Positions 1-14,572 of a DNA stretch of 39,317 bases are shown here, in pieces. A program made the position numbers and the translations under genes. The notes under the pieces were generated by a model. That model saw nothing but the letters and a program-made list of their open reading frames with translations. It did no database searches and was not told where the DNA came from. The stretch lies in contig JVKM01000042.1 in NCBI GenBank assembly GCA_001072465.1, positions 1-39,317 of the forward strand, written 5' to 3'. Each line of letters begins with the position of its first letter. Positions within the stretch are counted from its first letter, which is position 1. The stretch comes from Xylanimonas cellulosilytica (GTDB lineage Bacteria; Actinomycetota; Actinomycetes; Actinomycetales; Actinomycetaceae).

Positions 1-1190
1 GGTGTGAGTCGTGATCTGGTGAGGATGTCGAGGCTGAGGTAGCGTCGGCCTTCGGCCCATTCGTCGTTTTGTTCGGCGAGGACGGCTCCGACGAGGCGGA
101 TGATTGCGTGGCGGTTGGGGAAGATTCCCACGGTGTCGGTGCGTCGGCGGATTTCGCGGTTGAGGCGCTCATTGGGGTTATTGGACCAGATCTGGGTCCA
201 CACCCCGGTGGGGAAGGACGCGAACGCAAGGACGTCTGCCCTGGCTTGATCGAGGTGATCACACACGGCGGGGAGCTTGTCGTGCACGTAGTCCAAGAGC
301 CGGTCGTATTGAGCGTTGACCGATGCGGCGTCGGGCTGGTCGTACACCGAGTGCAGCATCGCTTTGACGGCGGGCCATAGTGCTTTGGGGGTGACCGACA
401 TGAGATTAGCGGCGTAGTGGGTGCGGCATCGTTGCCAGGTGGCTCCGGGCAGGTTGGCGGCGATGGCTTCAACCAGGCCCAGATGGGCGTCACTGGTCAC
501 CAGGCGCACGCCGGTCAGGCCCCGGGCGACCAGGTCAGAGAAGAACTCCTTCCAGGCTGGAGCGGTCTCACTGGTAGATACGCGTACCCCCAGCACTTCT
601 CGGTGTCCGTCATTGTTGACTCCGGTGGCAACCAGGACCGCGCACGAGACGACGCGGCCTCCTTCGCGTACTTTCATGGTGAGCGCGTCAGCGGCGACGA
701 AGGTGAAAGGCCCGGCATCGTGGAGGGGACGGTTGCGGAACTGATCGACGTGTTCGTCTAGGTCTGTTGCCATCCGTGAGACCTGGGACTTGGACAGTCC
801 TGTGATCCCCAGGGTTTTGACGAGCTTGTCCATGCGGCGCGTGGATACTCCTGCTAGGTAGCAGTCAGCGACCACTGTGATCAAGGCGCTTTCGGAGCGT
901 TTGCGGCGTTGCAGCAACCATTCTGGAAAGTAGGTGCCTGAGCGCAGTTTGGGGATCGCCACGTCAATGGTGCCGACCCTGGTGTCCAGGGGCCGGTGGC
1001 GATACCCATTGCGCTGGGTGTGACGCTGCGGATCTTGTTGGCCCCACTGGGCCCCGCACACGGCATCAGCGTCCGCTGATAGCAACGCGTTGATCATGTG
1101 CTGAAGTAAGGAACGCATCAGATCTGGGGATGCCTGGGACAACGCCTGGCCAAGCATGCCAGCAGGGTCGATAATATGAGGAGCGGTCAT
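1..1190 (-). CDS. IS256-family (mutator-type) transposase, C-terminus cut by window edge
   Basis: DDE transposase that would move its own insertion sequence. The frame is open from an ATG at 1190 to the left edge, giving 396 codons with no stop, so only the last part of the protein is missing. Seen in the translation: N-terminal helical region, then the catalytic triad D168 (VAADAL), D234 (TSDAHLG) and E341 (NPNERLNRE). A CRTHY motif at 255-259 lies between the second Asp and the Glu, as is typical of the IS256 family. A GGAGG ribosome site lies about 10 bases before the ATG. No frameshift is visible, so the enzyme may be intact. The left terminal repeat lies outside the window. Confidence 0.93.
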   Translation of the reverse strand, partial: MTAPHIIDPAGMLGQALSQASPDLMRSLLQHMINALLSADADAVCGAQWGQQDPQRHTQRNGYRHRPLDTRVGTIDVAIPKLRSGTYFPEWLLQRRKRSESALITVVADCYLAGVSTRRMDKLVKTLGITGLSKSQVSRMATDLDEHVDQFRNRPLHDAGPFTFVAADALTMKVREGGRVVSCAVLVATGVNNDGHREVLGVRVSTSETAPAWKEFFSDLVARGLTGVRLVTSDAHLGLVEAIAANLPGATWQRCRTHYAANLMSVTPKALWPAVKAMLHSVYDQPDAASVNAQYDRLLDYVHDKLPAVCDHLDQARADVLAFASFPTGVWTQIWSNNPNERLNREIRRRTDTVGIFPNRHAIIRLVGAVLAEQNDEWAEGRRYLSLDILTRSRLT

Positions 1191-1312
1191 CGTTGTGCCT
1201 CCAAATCGTTTCGAGTCAGAAGTAGAGAGCTTTCTCGAAGGATCACACGGTGACCGCACCCATATCAAACGAGCCGACCACCACACGGTTACACCACTAT
1301 GCGGGACGCTAC
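1..1312 (-). mobile_element. IS256-family insertion sequence, partial
   Basis: The transposase gene plus its roughly 120-base upstream segment form the right part of an insertion sequence. Two candidate terminal sequences are visible upstream of the transposase: CTCGAAGGATCAC at 1234-1246, which resembles what I remember of IS1081-type ends, and ACACCACTATGCGGGACGCT at 1291-1310. The true boundary and the target duplication cannot be fixed because the other end is outside the window. The right boundary given is therefore an estimate. Confidence 0.6.
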
Positions 1313-1466
1313 TTCTCCGGTGAAACCGACGGCACCATTGCGAGCCAGATACACCCGTTTTCGGCGGTATTTCATTGAGCAAAGGCGTCGTGGGTTTCAT
1401 GGAGGCGTCCTGAGGTCCCTGCATTGGTGTTGACGGTTTCATCTAACGGCGCGATAAGCAGCGTGG

Positions 1467-1626
1467 GCGCGAAAAAGTTCGCCCAGCGCGACCTGTCAAT
1501 GCTGATAGCGCGAAAATATTCGCCCAGCGCGGGCAACATGGCCCAAAATGGGCGTTTTGTAGCCTGCCGGGCGAGTTTTTTCGCGGGTGTGGGCGGGAGG
1601 GGTGTCTGTTGGGCGAATTTTGTCGC
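1467..1626. repeat. Cluster of two direct and two inverted copies of a GCGCGAAAA-TTCGCCC motif
   Basis: Two 24-base direct copies (1467-1490 and 1508-1531, 22 of 24 identical) read GCGCGAAAA, two or three variable bases, TTCGCCC, then AGCGCG. Two shorter copies lie on the opposite strand at 1569-1587 and 1611-1626. The step is 41 bases in the first pair and about 42 in the second, so the block forms a large imperfect dyad. No recognisable protein is encoded here. It could be a regulatory site cluster, a decayed mobile element end, or a family-specific intergenic repeat. Confidence 0.6.
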
Positions 1627-1810
1627 AACCTCCGGCACCTTCATCAGGCCCCGAGCCCCTCCACCGGCACTGAGGTCAGGCCGTCCCGTGTGTCACTCTC
1701 CTCCATGCCGACGAAACCGGCCGTGTACGCGGATAGTTTATCGGCATCCAGACAACCCATCCGCATGGGCCCAGGTGTGGTCCTCGCGCGCTCGCCGCGC
1801 CGTCGGTCGT

Positions 1811-1885
1811 GGGGGTTTTGCAGCATTAGAAGGCGGCTATCGGCGTGTCGCCGGCGTGTCGAATCTCTAATGATGCAATTCCCCC
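1811..1885. repeat. Imperfect inverted repeat, about 20-bp arms
   Basis: The arm at 1811-1830 (core TGCAGCATTAGA) is mirrored at 1866-1885 (core TCTAATGATGCA), with outer G and C runs that also pair. The spacer contains a tandem CGGCGTGTCG. There is no T-run, so it does not look like a simple terminator. Its role is unknown. Confidence 0.5.
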
Positions 1886-1923
1886 CGATCAACGGTGTGC
1901 AGGTCATGACTCACGAGGGTTGG

Positions 1924-2000
1924 TGCCCAAAACACAGACCACCTCGGTGAAATGTGTTGAAAATGGGCTCTTGTAGGTGAGGTGGTCTGCGTTTTGGGCA
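1924..2000. repeat. Long near-perfect inverted repeat with 22-bp arms
   Basis: The arms at 1924-1945 and 1979-2000 are complementary at 21 of 22 positions, with a 33-base spacer. The outer ends read TGCCCAAAAC and GTTTTGGGCA. No T-run follows on either strand, so it is not a standard intrinsic terminator. A miniature mobile element, an IS-end remnant or a regulatory hairpin are all possible. The stretch 1313-2212 otherwise holds no gene that I can support. Confidence 0.75.
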
Positions 2001-2212
2001 AATCGGCAGCTGATGGGGCGCGTTGTTCGCGCGTGAACCCGCTATTCCGAGCGCTAACCTGCGCTGTTGGCTGGCCGGCCTGCAACGACGCTGTGCGTCG
2101 GAGGAGTTACCGATGCCTCGCATAACCCTTGATATCGTGGACTCGTCGCGCGCTGAAGCGCCAAGAGACGAGGGAGCGCCGCAGCTTCCACGCAGATAGG
2201 AGGCCACACACG

Positions 2213-3025
2213 ATGGACACCATCAGGAAAGCAGATAGCCGCCGCGGGCGGATCGCCTACGAGGTTGCTGGGCTCGCGTGGCTCGCCGAGGCCTCGGACC
2301 CCGGGGCCGCCGTCGTGCCCGTGCTCGATCACGGCGCGACGTGGCTCGAGGAACCCCGCCTGGTCTCCGTCTCGCCAACCCCGCGAGCCGCCGAGGACTT
2401 CGGCCGCGCCCTCGCCCACACGCATGCCGCCGGTGCCAGCCACCTGGGTGCGCCGCCGCCCGGCTTCGAGGGGGACGGCTGGATGGGGGAGGCCCACCTG
2501 TCACTACCCGACCGCCCGAGCTCGGCCCCGGCCTCGTCCCACGGCGAATCCTGGGGCGCCTTCTACGCGCGCGAGCGCATCGCCCCCTACGCCGACGACC
2601 GCACCTTCACGGCCACAGAACACTCGCTCATCGACAGGCTCTGCGAGCGCCTCGAATCGGGCGCGCTCGACCACGGCCAGCCGCGCCTCCTCGAAGACAA
2701 TAAAACACGCCATAGCAACATCGGTGCCGCCCGCACCCACGGTGACCTGTGGAGCGGCAACGTCATGTGGACCCCGGGCGGTGCCGTCCTCATCGACCCC
2801 GCTGCGCAGGGCGGCCACGCCGAGGAGGACCTCGCGGCCCTCGCGGTCTTCGGCTGCCCGCACTACGAGCGGATCCTCGCCGCCTACAACGAGGCCTCAC
2901 CCCTGGAGGACGGCTGGCGTGAGCGCGTCGCCCTCCACCAGATGCACATCATCATGATCCACTGCGCCGTCTTCGGGCGCTCCTACGTGCCCGAGGCCAT
3001 GGCGATCGCCCGCAGGTATGCCTGA
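2213..3025 (+). CDS. Fructosamine kinase family protein
   Basis: Predicted cytosolic ketosamine-3-kinase-like enzyme, which in characterised members phosphorylates sugar adducts on protein amines so that they fall off. The protein is 270 aa, close to the family length. The ATG at 2213 is chosen over an in-frame upstream codon at 2129 because a TAGGAGG ribosome site precedes it by 9 bases and the family N-terminus starts here. Motifs: E17 in the N-lobe helix, HGDLWSGN at 177-184 with catalytic D179, metal-binding D195 in LIDPA, then a GGH..EDLA segment and a C-terminal GW..R and FG.SY pattern typical of the family. A short A-rich stretch just before the catalytic loop (DNKTRHSN, 162-169) looks unlike its surroundings. 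Substrate is not known. Confidence 0.9.
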   Translation: MDTIRKADSRRGRIAYEVAGLAWLAEASDPGAAVVPVLDHGATWLEEPRLVSVSPTPRAAEDFGRALAHTHAAGASHLGAPPPGFEGDGWMGEAHLSLPDRPSSAPASSHGESWGAFYARERIAPYADDRTFTATEHSLIDRLCERLESGALDHGQPRLLEDNKTRHSNIGAARTHGDLWSGNVMWTPGGAVLIDPAAQGGHAEEDLAALAVFGCPHYERILAAYNEASPLEDGWRERVALHQMHIIMIHCAVFGRSYVPEAMAIARRYA

Positions 3026-3083
3026 GGTGGGCGATGCGCCACGCAGGCGGGGCGGCGGGTGGAGCGATACGAACCCAGTCCGG

Positions 3084-3089
3084 TAGGAT
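3084..3089 (+). promoter_or_regulatory. Candidate -10 element for the tRNA gene
   Basis: TAGGAT ends 7 bases before the first tRNA base, which is the right distance for a start at or near the mature 5' end. No good -35 box is visible at normal spacing, so this is a weak call. Confidence 0.35.
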
Positions 3090-3095
3090 GGCACC

Positions 3096-3172
3096 GCCCC
3101 AATAGCTCAGTCGGTCAGAGCAGCGGACTCATAATCCGTGGGTCGTCGGTTCAAGCCCGACTTGGGGCACCA
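3096..3172 (+). tRNA. tRNA-Met (anticodon CAT), CCA encoded
   Basis: A cloverleaf folds: acceptor GCCCCAA pairs with TTGGGGC, the D arm contains AGCTCAG, the anticodon loop CTCATAA has CAT at 3130-3132 on a GCGGA/TCCGT stem, and the T arm contains GGTTCAAGC. CCA is encoded at 3170-3172. The anticodon stem with CGGACTCATAATCCG resembles actinobacterial elongator tRNA-Met. A tRNA-Ile2 with a modified CAT anticodon is the alternative. An initiator tRNA is unlikely because the first acceptor pair is a normal G-C. Confidence 0.92.
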
Positions 3173-4089
3173 ACACTACGCGGGCTCGATGTGCGTGGCT
3201 GGGCTAAGTTGTCGAAGCCTGATGCTGATGTTCTCTGGAGATATAGAGAAAGCCCATCGAACGGACGGAGGTATCTCTTATCCGTAGTCTTTCCTGTGAT
3301 CGTTCCGCAAGCTATGAGTGCCCACTTGCTTGGCTCAATTTTTGCTAGATGGACACGCGGCCGCAGTGACGCGTAGTGCTCAGCTCCAATCATGATTGAG
3401 ACTTTTGTGGGGCCGCCGTTTGGTCGGCATAGTCGAACGAAATATGTGTTTGGAGCTGTTCCTTGGCTGATGCTGTGCAGCTGCCCGAAAGCAATGATCG
3501 CGTGGCTGTTATAAGGTGCGTAGAGCAGTCGGTCAGCCGGGTAGATGAATTGCCGTGCTGGCCCCTTTTTGCCTTCCAGCGACACAGTATCTGTGTCGCT
3601 GATGATGCCCCGCGCGTAGTCCAACGCCGCCTTGCGAATTCCGCACTGAAGTGTCATGGGGCGTGTGTAGTCCCTTGGAGCTGGTGCGCGGTGGTGGCCG
3701 ATGCGGCTCGTGAGCATGCGGGGTGCCTTGTTTGCGGCCCGCGCAGCGGAAGCCTCCGGATGTCGGAGTTCAATCTGAACGCGCCGTTCGGGTCCACGTG
3801 GTGCTTCTTTCCCCTTGATGCCTCTCCTGTCTGTGGTTTTATCTGCTGGATTAACGCGAGTGGAACTCTCCGTGCAATCGGCGATGTGGTCGGTTACTCG
3901 CCCTACGCGGAAGTATGGGTGTTTGTGGTCAGAGTCCAACGCTGCTGGTGTGACCGCCGCTGAACATGGTGATCCATCAGGGCTCAGCCCTGGGCATAAC
4001 AACTTGTTGGGTTGCGCTTGGGGAGGCATATGTTTGAAATCGAATGCGCTGACATAGGTGTTATCGAGCGGGTTTCTCGCGATTAACAT
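3151..4089 (-). CDS. Orphan protein with a putative N-terminal zinc-binding motif
   Basis: 312-aa protein that I do not recognise. The ATG at 4089 is preferred, with GGAGAG 7 bases upstream; an in-frame TTG at 4104 would add five residues. The N-terminal region carries C32, C42, H68 and C72 with a YF at 59-60 between them, a layout like the zinc domain found at the front of CoiA-like and similar nucleic-acid-related proteins. That comparison is inference. The middle (about 75-145) is basic and low-complexity. The C-terminal 160 residues look folded and end in a beta-rich segment. No signal peptide or membrane segment is seen. The stop codon lies inside the tRNA-Met gene on the other strand, and local GC is lower than in the neighbours, which suggests acquired DNA. 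Confidence 0.6.
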   Translation of the reverse strand: MLIARNPLDNTYVSAFDFKHMPPQAQPNKLLCPGLSPDGSPCSAAVTPAALDSDHKHPYFRVGRVTDHIADCTESSTRVNPADKTTDRRGIKGKEAPRGPERRVQIELRHPEASAARAANKAPRMLTSRIGHHRAPAPRDYTRPMTLQCGIRKAALDYARGIISDTDTVSLEGKKGPARQFIYPADRLLYAPYNSHAIIAFGQLHSISQGTAPNTYFVRLCRPNGGPTKVSIMIGAEHYASLRPRVHLAKIEPSKWALIACGTITGKTTDKRYLRPFDGLSLYLQRTSASGFDNLAQPRTSSPRSVGAPSRA

Positions 4090-4500
4090 GCTCCTACTCT
4101 CCAATCGGGAACCTCTAGGTGGGTGTCTCTGGGGTATGTAGTCCCAGAAGGATCGTTACAGTCCCCATGCTCATTTGCGTCCATCGTGTGTTAATTACCG
4201 TGTGTGGTTGTGAGAGCGAGCGCCGGTGTGCCTCGCGATCGGGGCCTACCGCTGCTGCGTTTGCCGAGTGCGTGATGGTGGAAGTCATGGCCTTGATATC
4301 GATGTTGGGACTGTGAGGAGTAAAATCGGATTGTGAGCGTGTGAGTGCATGAGTGGGTGTTCCGTGAATGCACGCCTATGTAAAAGAACTGGTTACTAGT
4401 GGTGTCGCCATCCAAGCCCGGGTTCCGCCAGCGTTGCGCCTGACGAACAAGCTGGCCACGGCCTCGTTCCCGTGAAACCCTGCACATATCACACGCTGCC
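4090..4500. other. Gene-free region upstream of the rpoB promoters
   Basis: No supported gene. Short open frames on both strands have no recognisable sequence and poor starts. The GC content rises gradually from the low-GC orphan gene toward rpoB. I see no repeat of the tRNA 3' end here, so no right-hand attachment site can be named. Confidence 0.5.
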
Positions 4501-4529
4501 TTGACTCGCGATGCGACTCACGGTAGCCT
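4501..4529 (+). promoter_or_regulatory. rpoB promoter P1
   Basis: TTGACT, 17 bases, TAGCCT: a good sigma-70-class (SigA/HrdB-like) match. The predicted start near 4536 gives an rpoB leader of about 125 bases. Confidence 0.65.
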
Positions 4530-4587
4530 GAGTATTTGCGCCTTATCATGCCCGAGGTGACCCGTATCCAGCCGTCGTAACAGGCGC

Positions 4588-4616
4588 TTGACGGACCAGG
4601 ACGCGTCAGATAATGG
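4588..4616 (+). promoter_or_regulatory. rpoB promoter P2
   Basis: TTGACG, 17 bases, TAATGG, with an overlapping GATAAT at 4609-4614. The predicted start near 4623 gives a leader of about 40 bases. Together with P1 this suggests tandem promoters for the rpoBC operon. Confidence 0.6.
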
Positions 4617-4661
4617 GTGATAAGGCAGCGTGCGCACCGTTAATGCAGGGAAGGATCCCCT

Positions 4662-8138
<3,477 letters not shown>

Positions 8139-8153
8139 TAGGGAGAGATAACT

Positions 8154-12056
<3,903 letters not shown>

Positions 12057-12076
12057 TCCGGTTCGTGACCGCTTGG

Positions 12077-12117
12077 GGCCCCGGCCTCGTCCGTGAGAAC
12101 GTGACGAGGCCGGGGCC
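12077..12117 (+). terminator. rpoBC terminator
   Basis: Perfect 14-bp GC-rich stem (12077-12090 with 12104-12117) with a 13-base loop, then TCTTGT. It ends the rpoBC unit. Confidence 0.85.
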
Positions 12118-12219
12118 TCTTGTCGTGTCTGCTCGCTTGCCCTGAGTGCGCCGGGGATGTCTCACGGCGGCGCAGATCAAGCACCAGCGGCGACGGTCGA
12201 ACATGACAAGTTCAACCAT

Positions 12220-12248
12220 TTGGAAAGCTTGTGCGTGGATGCTAGATT
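12220..12248 (+). promoter_or_regulatory. Candidate promoter for the LAXTG protein gene
   Basis: TTGGAA, 17 bases, TAGATT; each hexamer matches consensus at 4 of 6 positions. Start near 12255 would give a leader of about 33 bases. It fits an independently transcribed gene behind the rpoC terminator. Confidence 0.5.
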
Positions 12249-12287
12249 GGCCGCACACTATCCATCAACGCTTAAGGATGTCCCCTC

Positions 12288-13736
12288 ATGCGCCTGTCCA
12301 AGAAACTGGTCATTGCTGCGCTCGGCTCCGCGACCCTCGTTCTCAACCCGTTGGCGGCCCTTGCGGCTGGTCCCGCGATTGAGGATACGGACGGACCGCT
12401 CGTTCGGATTGCCATATCCGACACGCTCAACTGCTCGATCAACTACAAGGGTGATAGGTACAACGAGTTCTACAACGGTAACTCCACTACGGATCCAGCC
12501 GACTGTGGAACGTTCCTCGCTGTAGGATCTGAGCTCTTCGGTCCGGGGGAGCTGAATTCGCGTCAGGCACGGTCTATGAGTGCGATCGCCTGGACGCCGG
12601 TCTCGCAATCCAAGTCAGGAACGGGCACTCAAGCGGATCCGTGGGTCCTCACGACTGTCGTTCGCGGCGGTGGATTCGAGATTACGCAGACGGACACCTA
12701 CTCCACGGGCAATGACTTCTACGCGACGACCTCGTCGGTGAAGAACATTTCGGATGCCGCTCAGGACTTTACCCTCTATCACGCAGCGGATTGCTACCTC
12801 CAGGACGACGATTACGGCTTCGGCGAGTACGACGCGAACACGGGGACGGTCATCTGCCGAGCGAAGGATTCGGAAACCGGTGGGCATTCGGATCGTGGCC
12901 GAGTCGAGCAGTTCGTCCCGACGACCGCCGGTTCGAACTACTACTACGGTGGCTTTTACGAGGTCTGGGATAAGCTCAAGGATCGTGCGCCGCTGCCCAA
13001 CATGCTCGCGTACGCAGATTCCAACCGAGATAACGGCATGGCTGTGAGCTGGACTCGTACGCTCGAGCCGAATATGGCGGCCGACTACTCTCTCATCACC
13101 TCCTTCTCGCCGAAGGGCCAGGTCGCGCTGTCCTCCGCGACGTGCGCCGTCGCCCAGCCGGGCGCCGACTCCACCGCGACGCGCACCATCGGTGTGACGA
13201 TCACGAATCCGAACCGTGATGTCAAGTCGGTTCAGACGGTCATTGCGACCCTGTCGGACGACGCCACCTACGTTCCCCAGTCGGCCAGCGGTGCCCCCGA
13301 GCCGACCGTCGCGGGTAAGGTGCTGACCTTCAAGGATCTGGAGCTTCCCGCCAACGGGTCGGTAAAGTTCTCGTTCCTTATCACCGGCAGCGCTGAGGTT
13401 ACTCCGCTCGTGAAGATCTCGGGGACGACGACGAGTGGCGCAGCCATCGCTGAGTCCGATACCTCGGCGTCTTCGACGTGCGATTTCCCCGAGCTTCCGA
13501 CTCCCGAGGAGCCCCAGCCGACTCCCGAGCAGCCCCAGCCGACGGTCGAGCAGCCGCAGCCCACCCCTGAGCAGCCGCAGCCGACTGTCGAGCAGCCCCA
13601 GCCTGCGGGCGGTAAGAGCACTGACGGCAACAAGCTGGCCAGCACCGGCGCGAATACCGGCGTTGCCATCGCGCTCGTTGGCCTGGTCGGCATCGTCGGC
13701 GTCGGCCTCGTCGTGGCGAGGCGCCGCGCACGCTGA
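12288..13736 (+). CDS. Cell-wall-anchored surface protein with LAXTG sorting signal
   Basis: 482-aa exported protein. The signal peptide covers about 1-27 (KK, a hydrophobic core, then ALAA cleavage). The N-terminal domain (about 28-285) is rich in Asp, Tyr and Gly, with a YHAADCYLQDDDYGFG segment and a later NYYYGGFYEVW; similar sequences occur in other actinobacterial surface or PKD-type proteins of unknown function. About 290-395 resembles a DUF11/Ig-like stalk. Residues 404-440 are a PEQPQPT/VEQPQPT proline-rich repeat, then LASTG at 450-454, a hydrophobic segment and ARRRAR. LAXTG is the class E sortase motif of high-GC Gram-positives, so covalent wall anchoring is inferred. No sortase lies nearby. 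Ligand unknown. Confidence 0.93.
   Translation: MRLSKKLVIAALGSATLVLNPLAALAAGPAIEDTDGPLVRIAISDTLNCSINYKGDRYNEFYNGNSTTDPADCGTFLAVGSELFGPGELNSRQARSMSAIAWTPVSQSKSGTGTQADPWVLTTVVRGGGFEITQTDTYSTGNDFYATTSSVKNISDAAQDFTLYHAADCYLQDDDYGFGEYDANTGTVICRAKDSETGGHSDRGRVEQFVPTTAGSNYYYGGFYEVWDKLKDRAPLPNMLAYADSNRDNGMAVSWTRTLEPNMAADYSLITSFSPKGQVALSSATCAVAQPGADSTATRTIGVTITNPNRDVKSVQTVIATLSDDATYVPQSASGAPEPTVAGKVLTFKDLELPANGSVKFSFLITGSAEVTPLVKISGTTTSGAAIAESDTSASSTCDFPELPTPEEPQPTPEQPQPTVEQPQPTPEQPQPTVEQPQPAGGKSTDGNKLASTGANTGVAIALVGLVGIVGVGLVVARRRAR
13500..13608 (+). repeat. In-gene repeat encoding PEQPQPT/VEQPQPT
   Basis: Alternating in-frame units encoding PTPEQPQ and PTVEQPQ make a proline-rich wall-spanning stalk. 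Such tracts often vary in copy number between strains by slippage or recombination. Confidence 0.8.
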
Positions 13737-13761
13737 TCGGAGATCCGGTCGATAACGGTAC

Positions 13762-13793
13762 AGGGCCCGGTCCCCGCGAGGGGGCCGGGCCCT
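13762..13793 (+). terminator. Terminator of the LAXTG gene
   Basis: 14-bp stem (AGGGCCCGGTCCCC against its complement, one G-T pair) with a GCGA loop, then TTGTGC. It directly precedes the truncated glycosidase fragment. Confidence 0.8.
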
Positions 13794-13796
13794 TGT

Positions 13797-14471
13797 GCAT
13801 CCACGGTCATCTCCAAGGGGGCCCAGGCCAAGGGCGTGTACGCCTTCCTCAAGCACTTTGCCCTCAACGACCAGGAAACGAACCGCACGCACATGCTGGC
13901 GACCTGGACGAACGAGCAGGCAATGCGCGAAATCTACCTGCGTTCCTTCGAAATCGGCGTCAAGGATGGCGGCGCACACGTGATCATGAGCGCGTTCAAC
14001 TACATCGGCCCCGAGTACGCGGGTGCAAACTCGGCGCTGCTGAAGAATGTCCTGCGCGACGAGTGGGGCTTCCGCGGCATGGTCCTCACCGACTACTTCG
14101 CGGGCATGGGCTACCAGAACGCGGACCAGATCACCCGCAACGGCGGCGACATTATGCTGGCCACGATCGACATGCCGATCGCCACGGTCAACGTGCAGGA
14201 TGCAGCGGGCGTGACCGCGCTGCGCGGTGCCTCGCACAACATCCTGTACACGGTCGCGAACTCGTGGATGTACGAGAACGGCCAGCCCGAGGTCACCCGC
14301 AATACGTGGGAGTACATCACCTGGGTGGTGGCAGGAATCCTGATCCTGTCGCTGCTGGGCCTGGAGGTGGTGGCGATCCGCCGCTACCGCACCCGCAAGG
14401 CCGAGGCCGTGATCACCGTCGAACCCAACGCTTCGATCGACGAGGTCGGGGCTGAGAAGGCGGACGAGTGA
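13797..14471 (+). pseudogene. 5'-truncated GH3 beta-glucosidase-like gene, C-terminal remnant
   Basis: Homology to family 3 glycosidases starts abruptly at about 13803 (TVISKGAQ) with no start codon or ribosome site in front. A GTG at 13836 gives a 211-residue frame but begins inside a conserved block (YAFLKHFALNDQ). The fragment keeps the second half of the catalytic barrel, including the nucleophile-type Asp in VLTDYF (14091-14093), then a short tail, a membrane helix (about 14317-14385) and a basic, acidic-ended cytoplasmic tail. Several hundred N-terminal residues are missing, including the substrate pocket, so it cannot be a normal enzyme. No internal stop has accumulated, which suggests recent loss. 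Confidence 0.85.
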
Positions 14472-14536
14472 CCACTTTGGGATCGACCGGACGGATCACA
14501 ACCCTCGGGTGACATCGGGTAACGATCACTCGTGGG

Positions 14537-14572
14537 GGAGGGGCCCGCAGGCAAGCGCCTGCGGGCCCCTCC
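14537..14572 (+). terminator. Hairpin after the GH3 remnant
   Basis: 16-bp near-perfect stem with an AAGC loop, GC-rich. No T-run follows (CGCGTGCC), but it resembles the other terminators in this window. Confidence 0.7.

Noticed and set aside
1467-1531. CRISPR-like look of the two 24-base repeats with a 17-base spacer
   Set aside because: Only two direct copies, a spacer too short, inverted copies nearby, and no cas genes.
1424-1950. Open frames on both strands in the gene-free region after the IS
   Set aside because: Their composition follows the DNA repeats, they overlap each other in many frames, and no conserved motif or start is visible.
4191-4487. 98-codon frame upstream of rpoB on the - strand
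   Set aside because: No recognisable sequence, His/Ser/Arg-rich shadow composition, and it sits in the promoter-proximal spacer.
3173-4660. A second copy of the tRNA-Met 3' end as a right attachment site
   Set aside because: I scanned for the T-arm and acceptor sequence and saw no matching repeat, so no integrated element boundary can be claimed.
12615-14237. 540-codon antisense frame across the LAXTG gene and the GH3 remnant
   Set aside because: It spans two unrelated loci and a terminator, and its sequence is the low-complexity shadow of the + strand genes.
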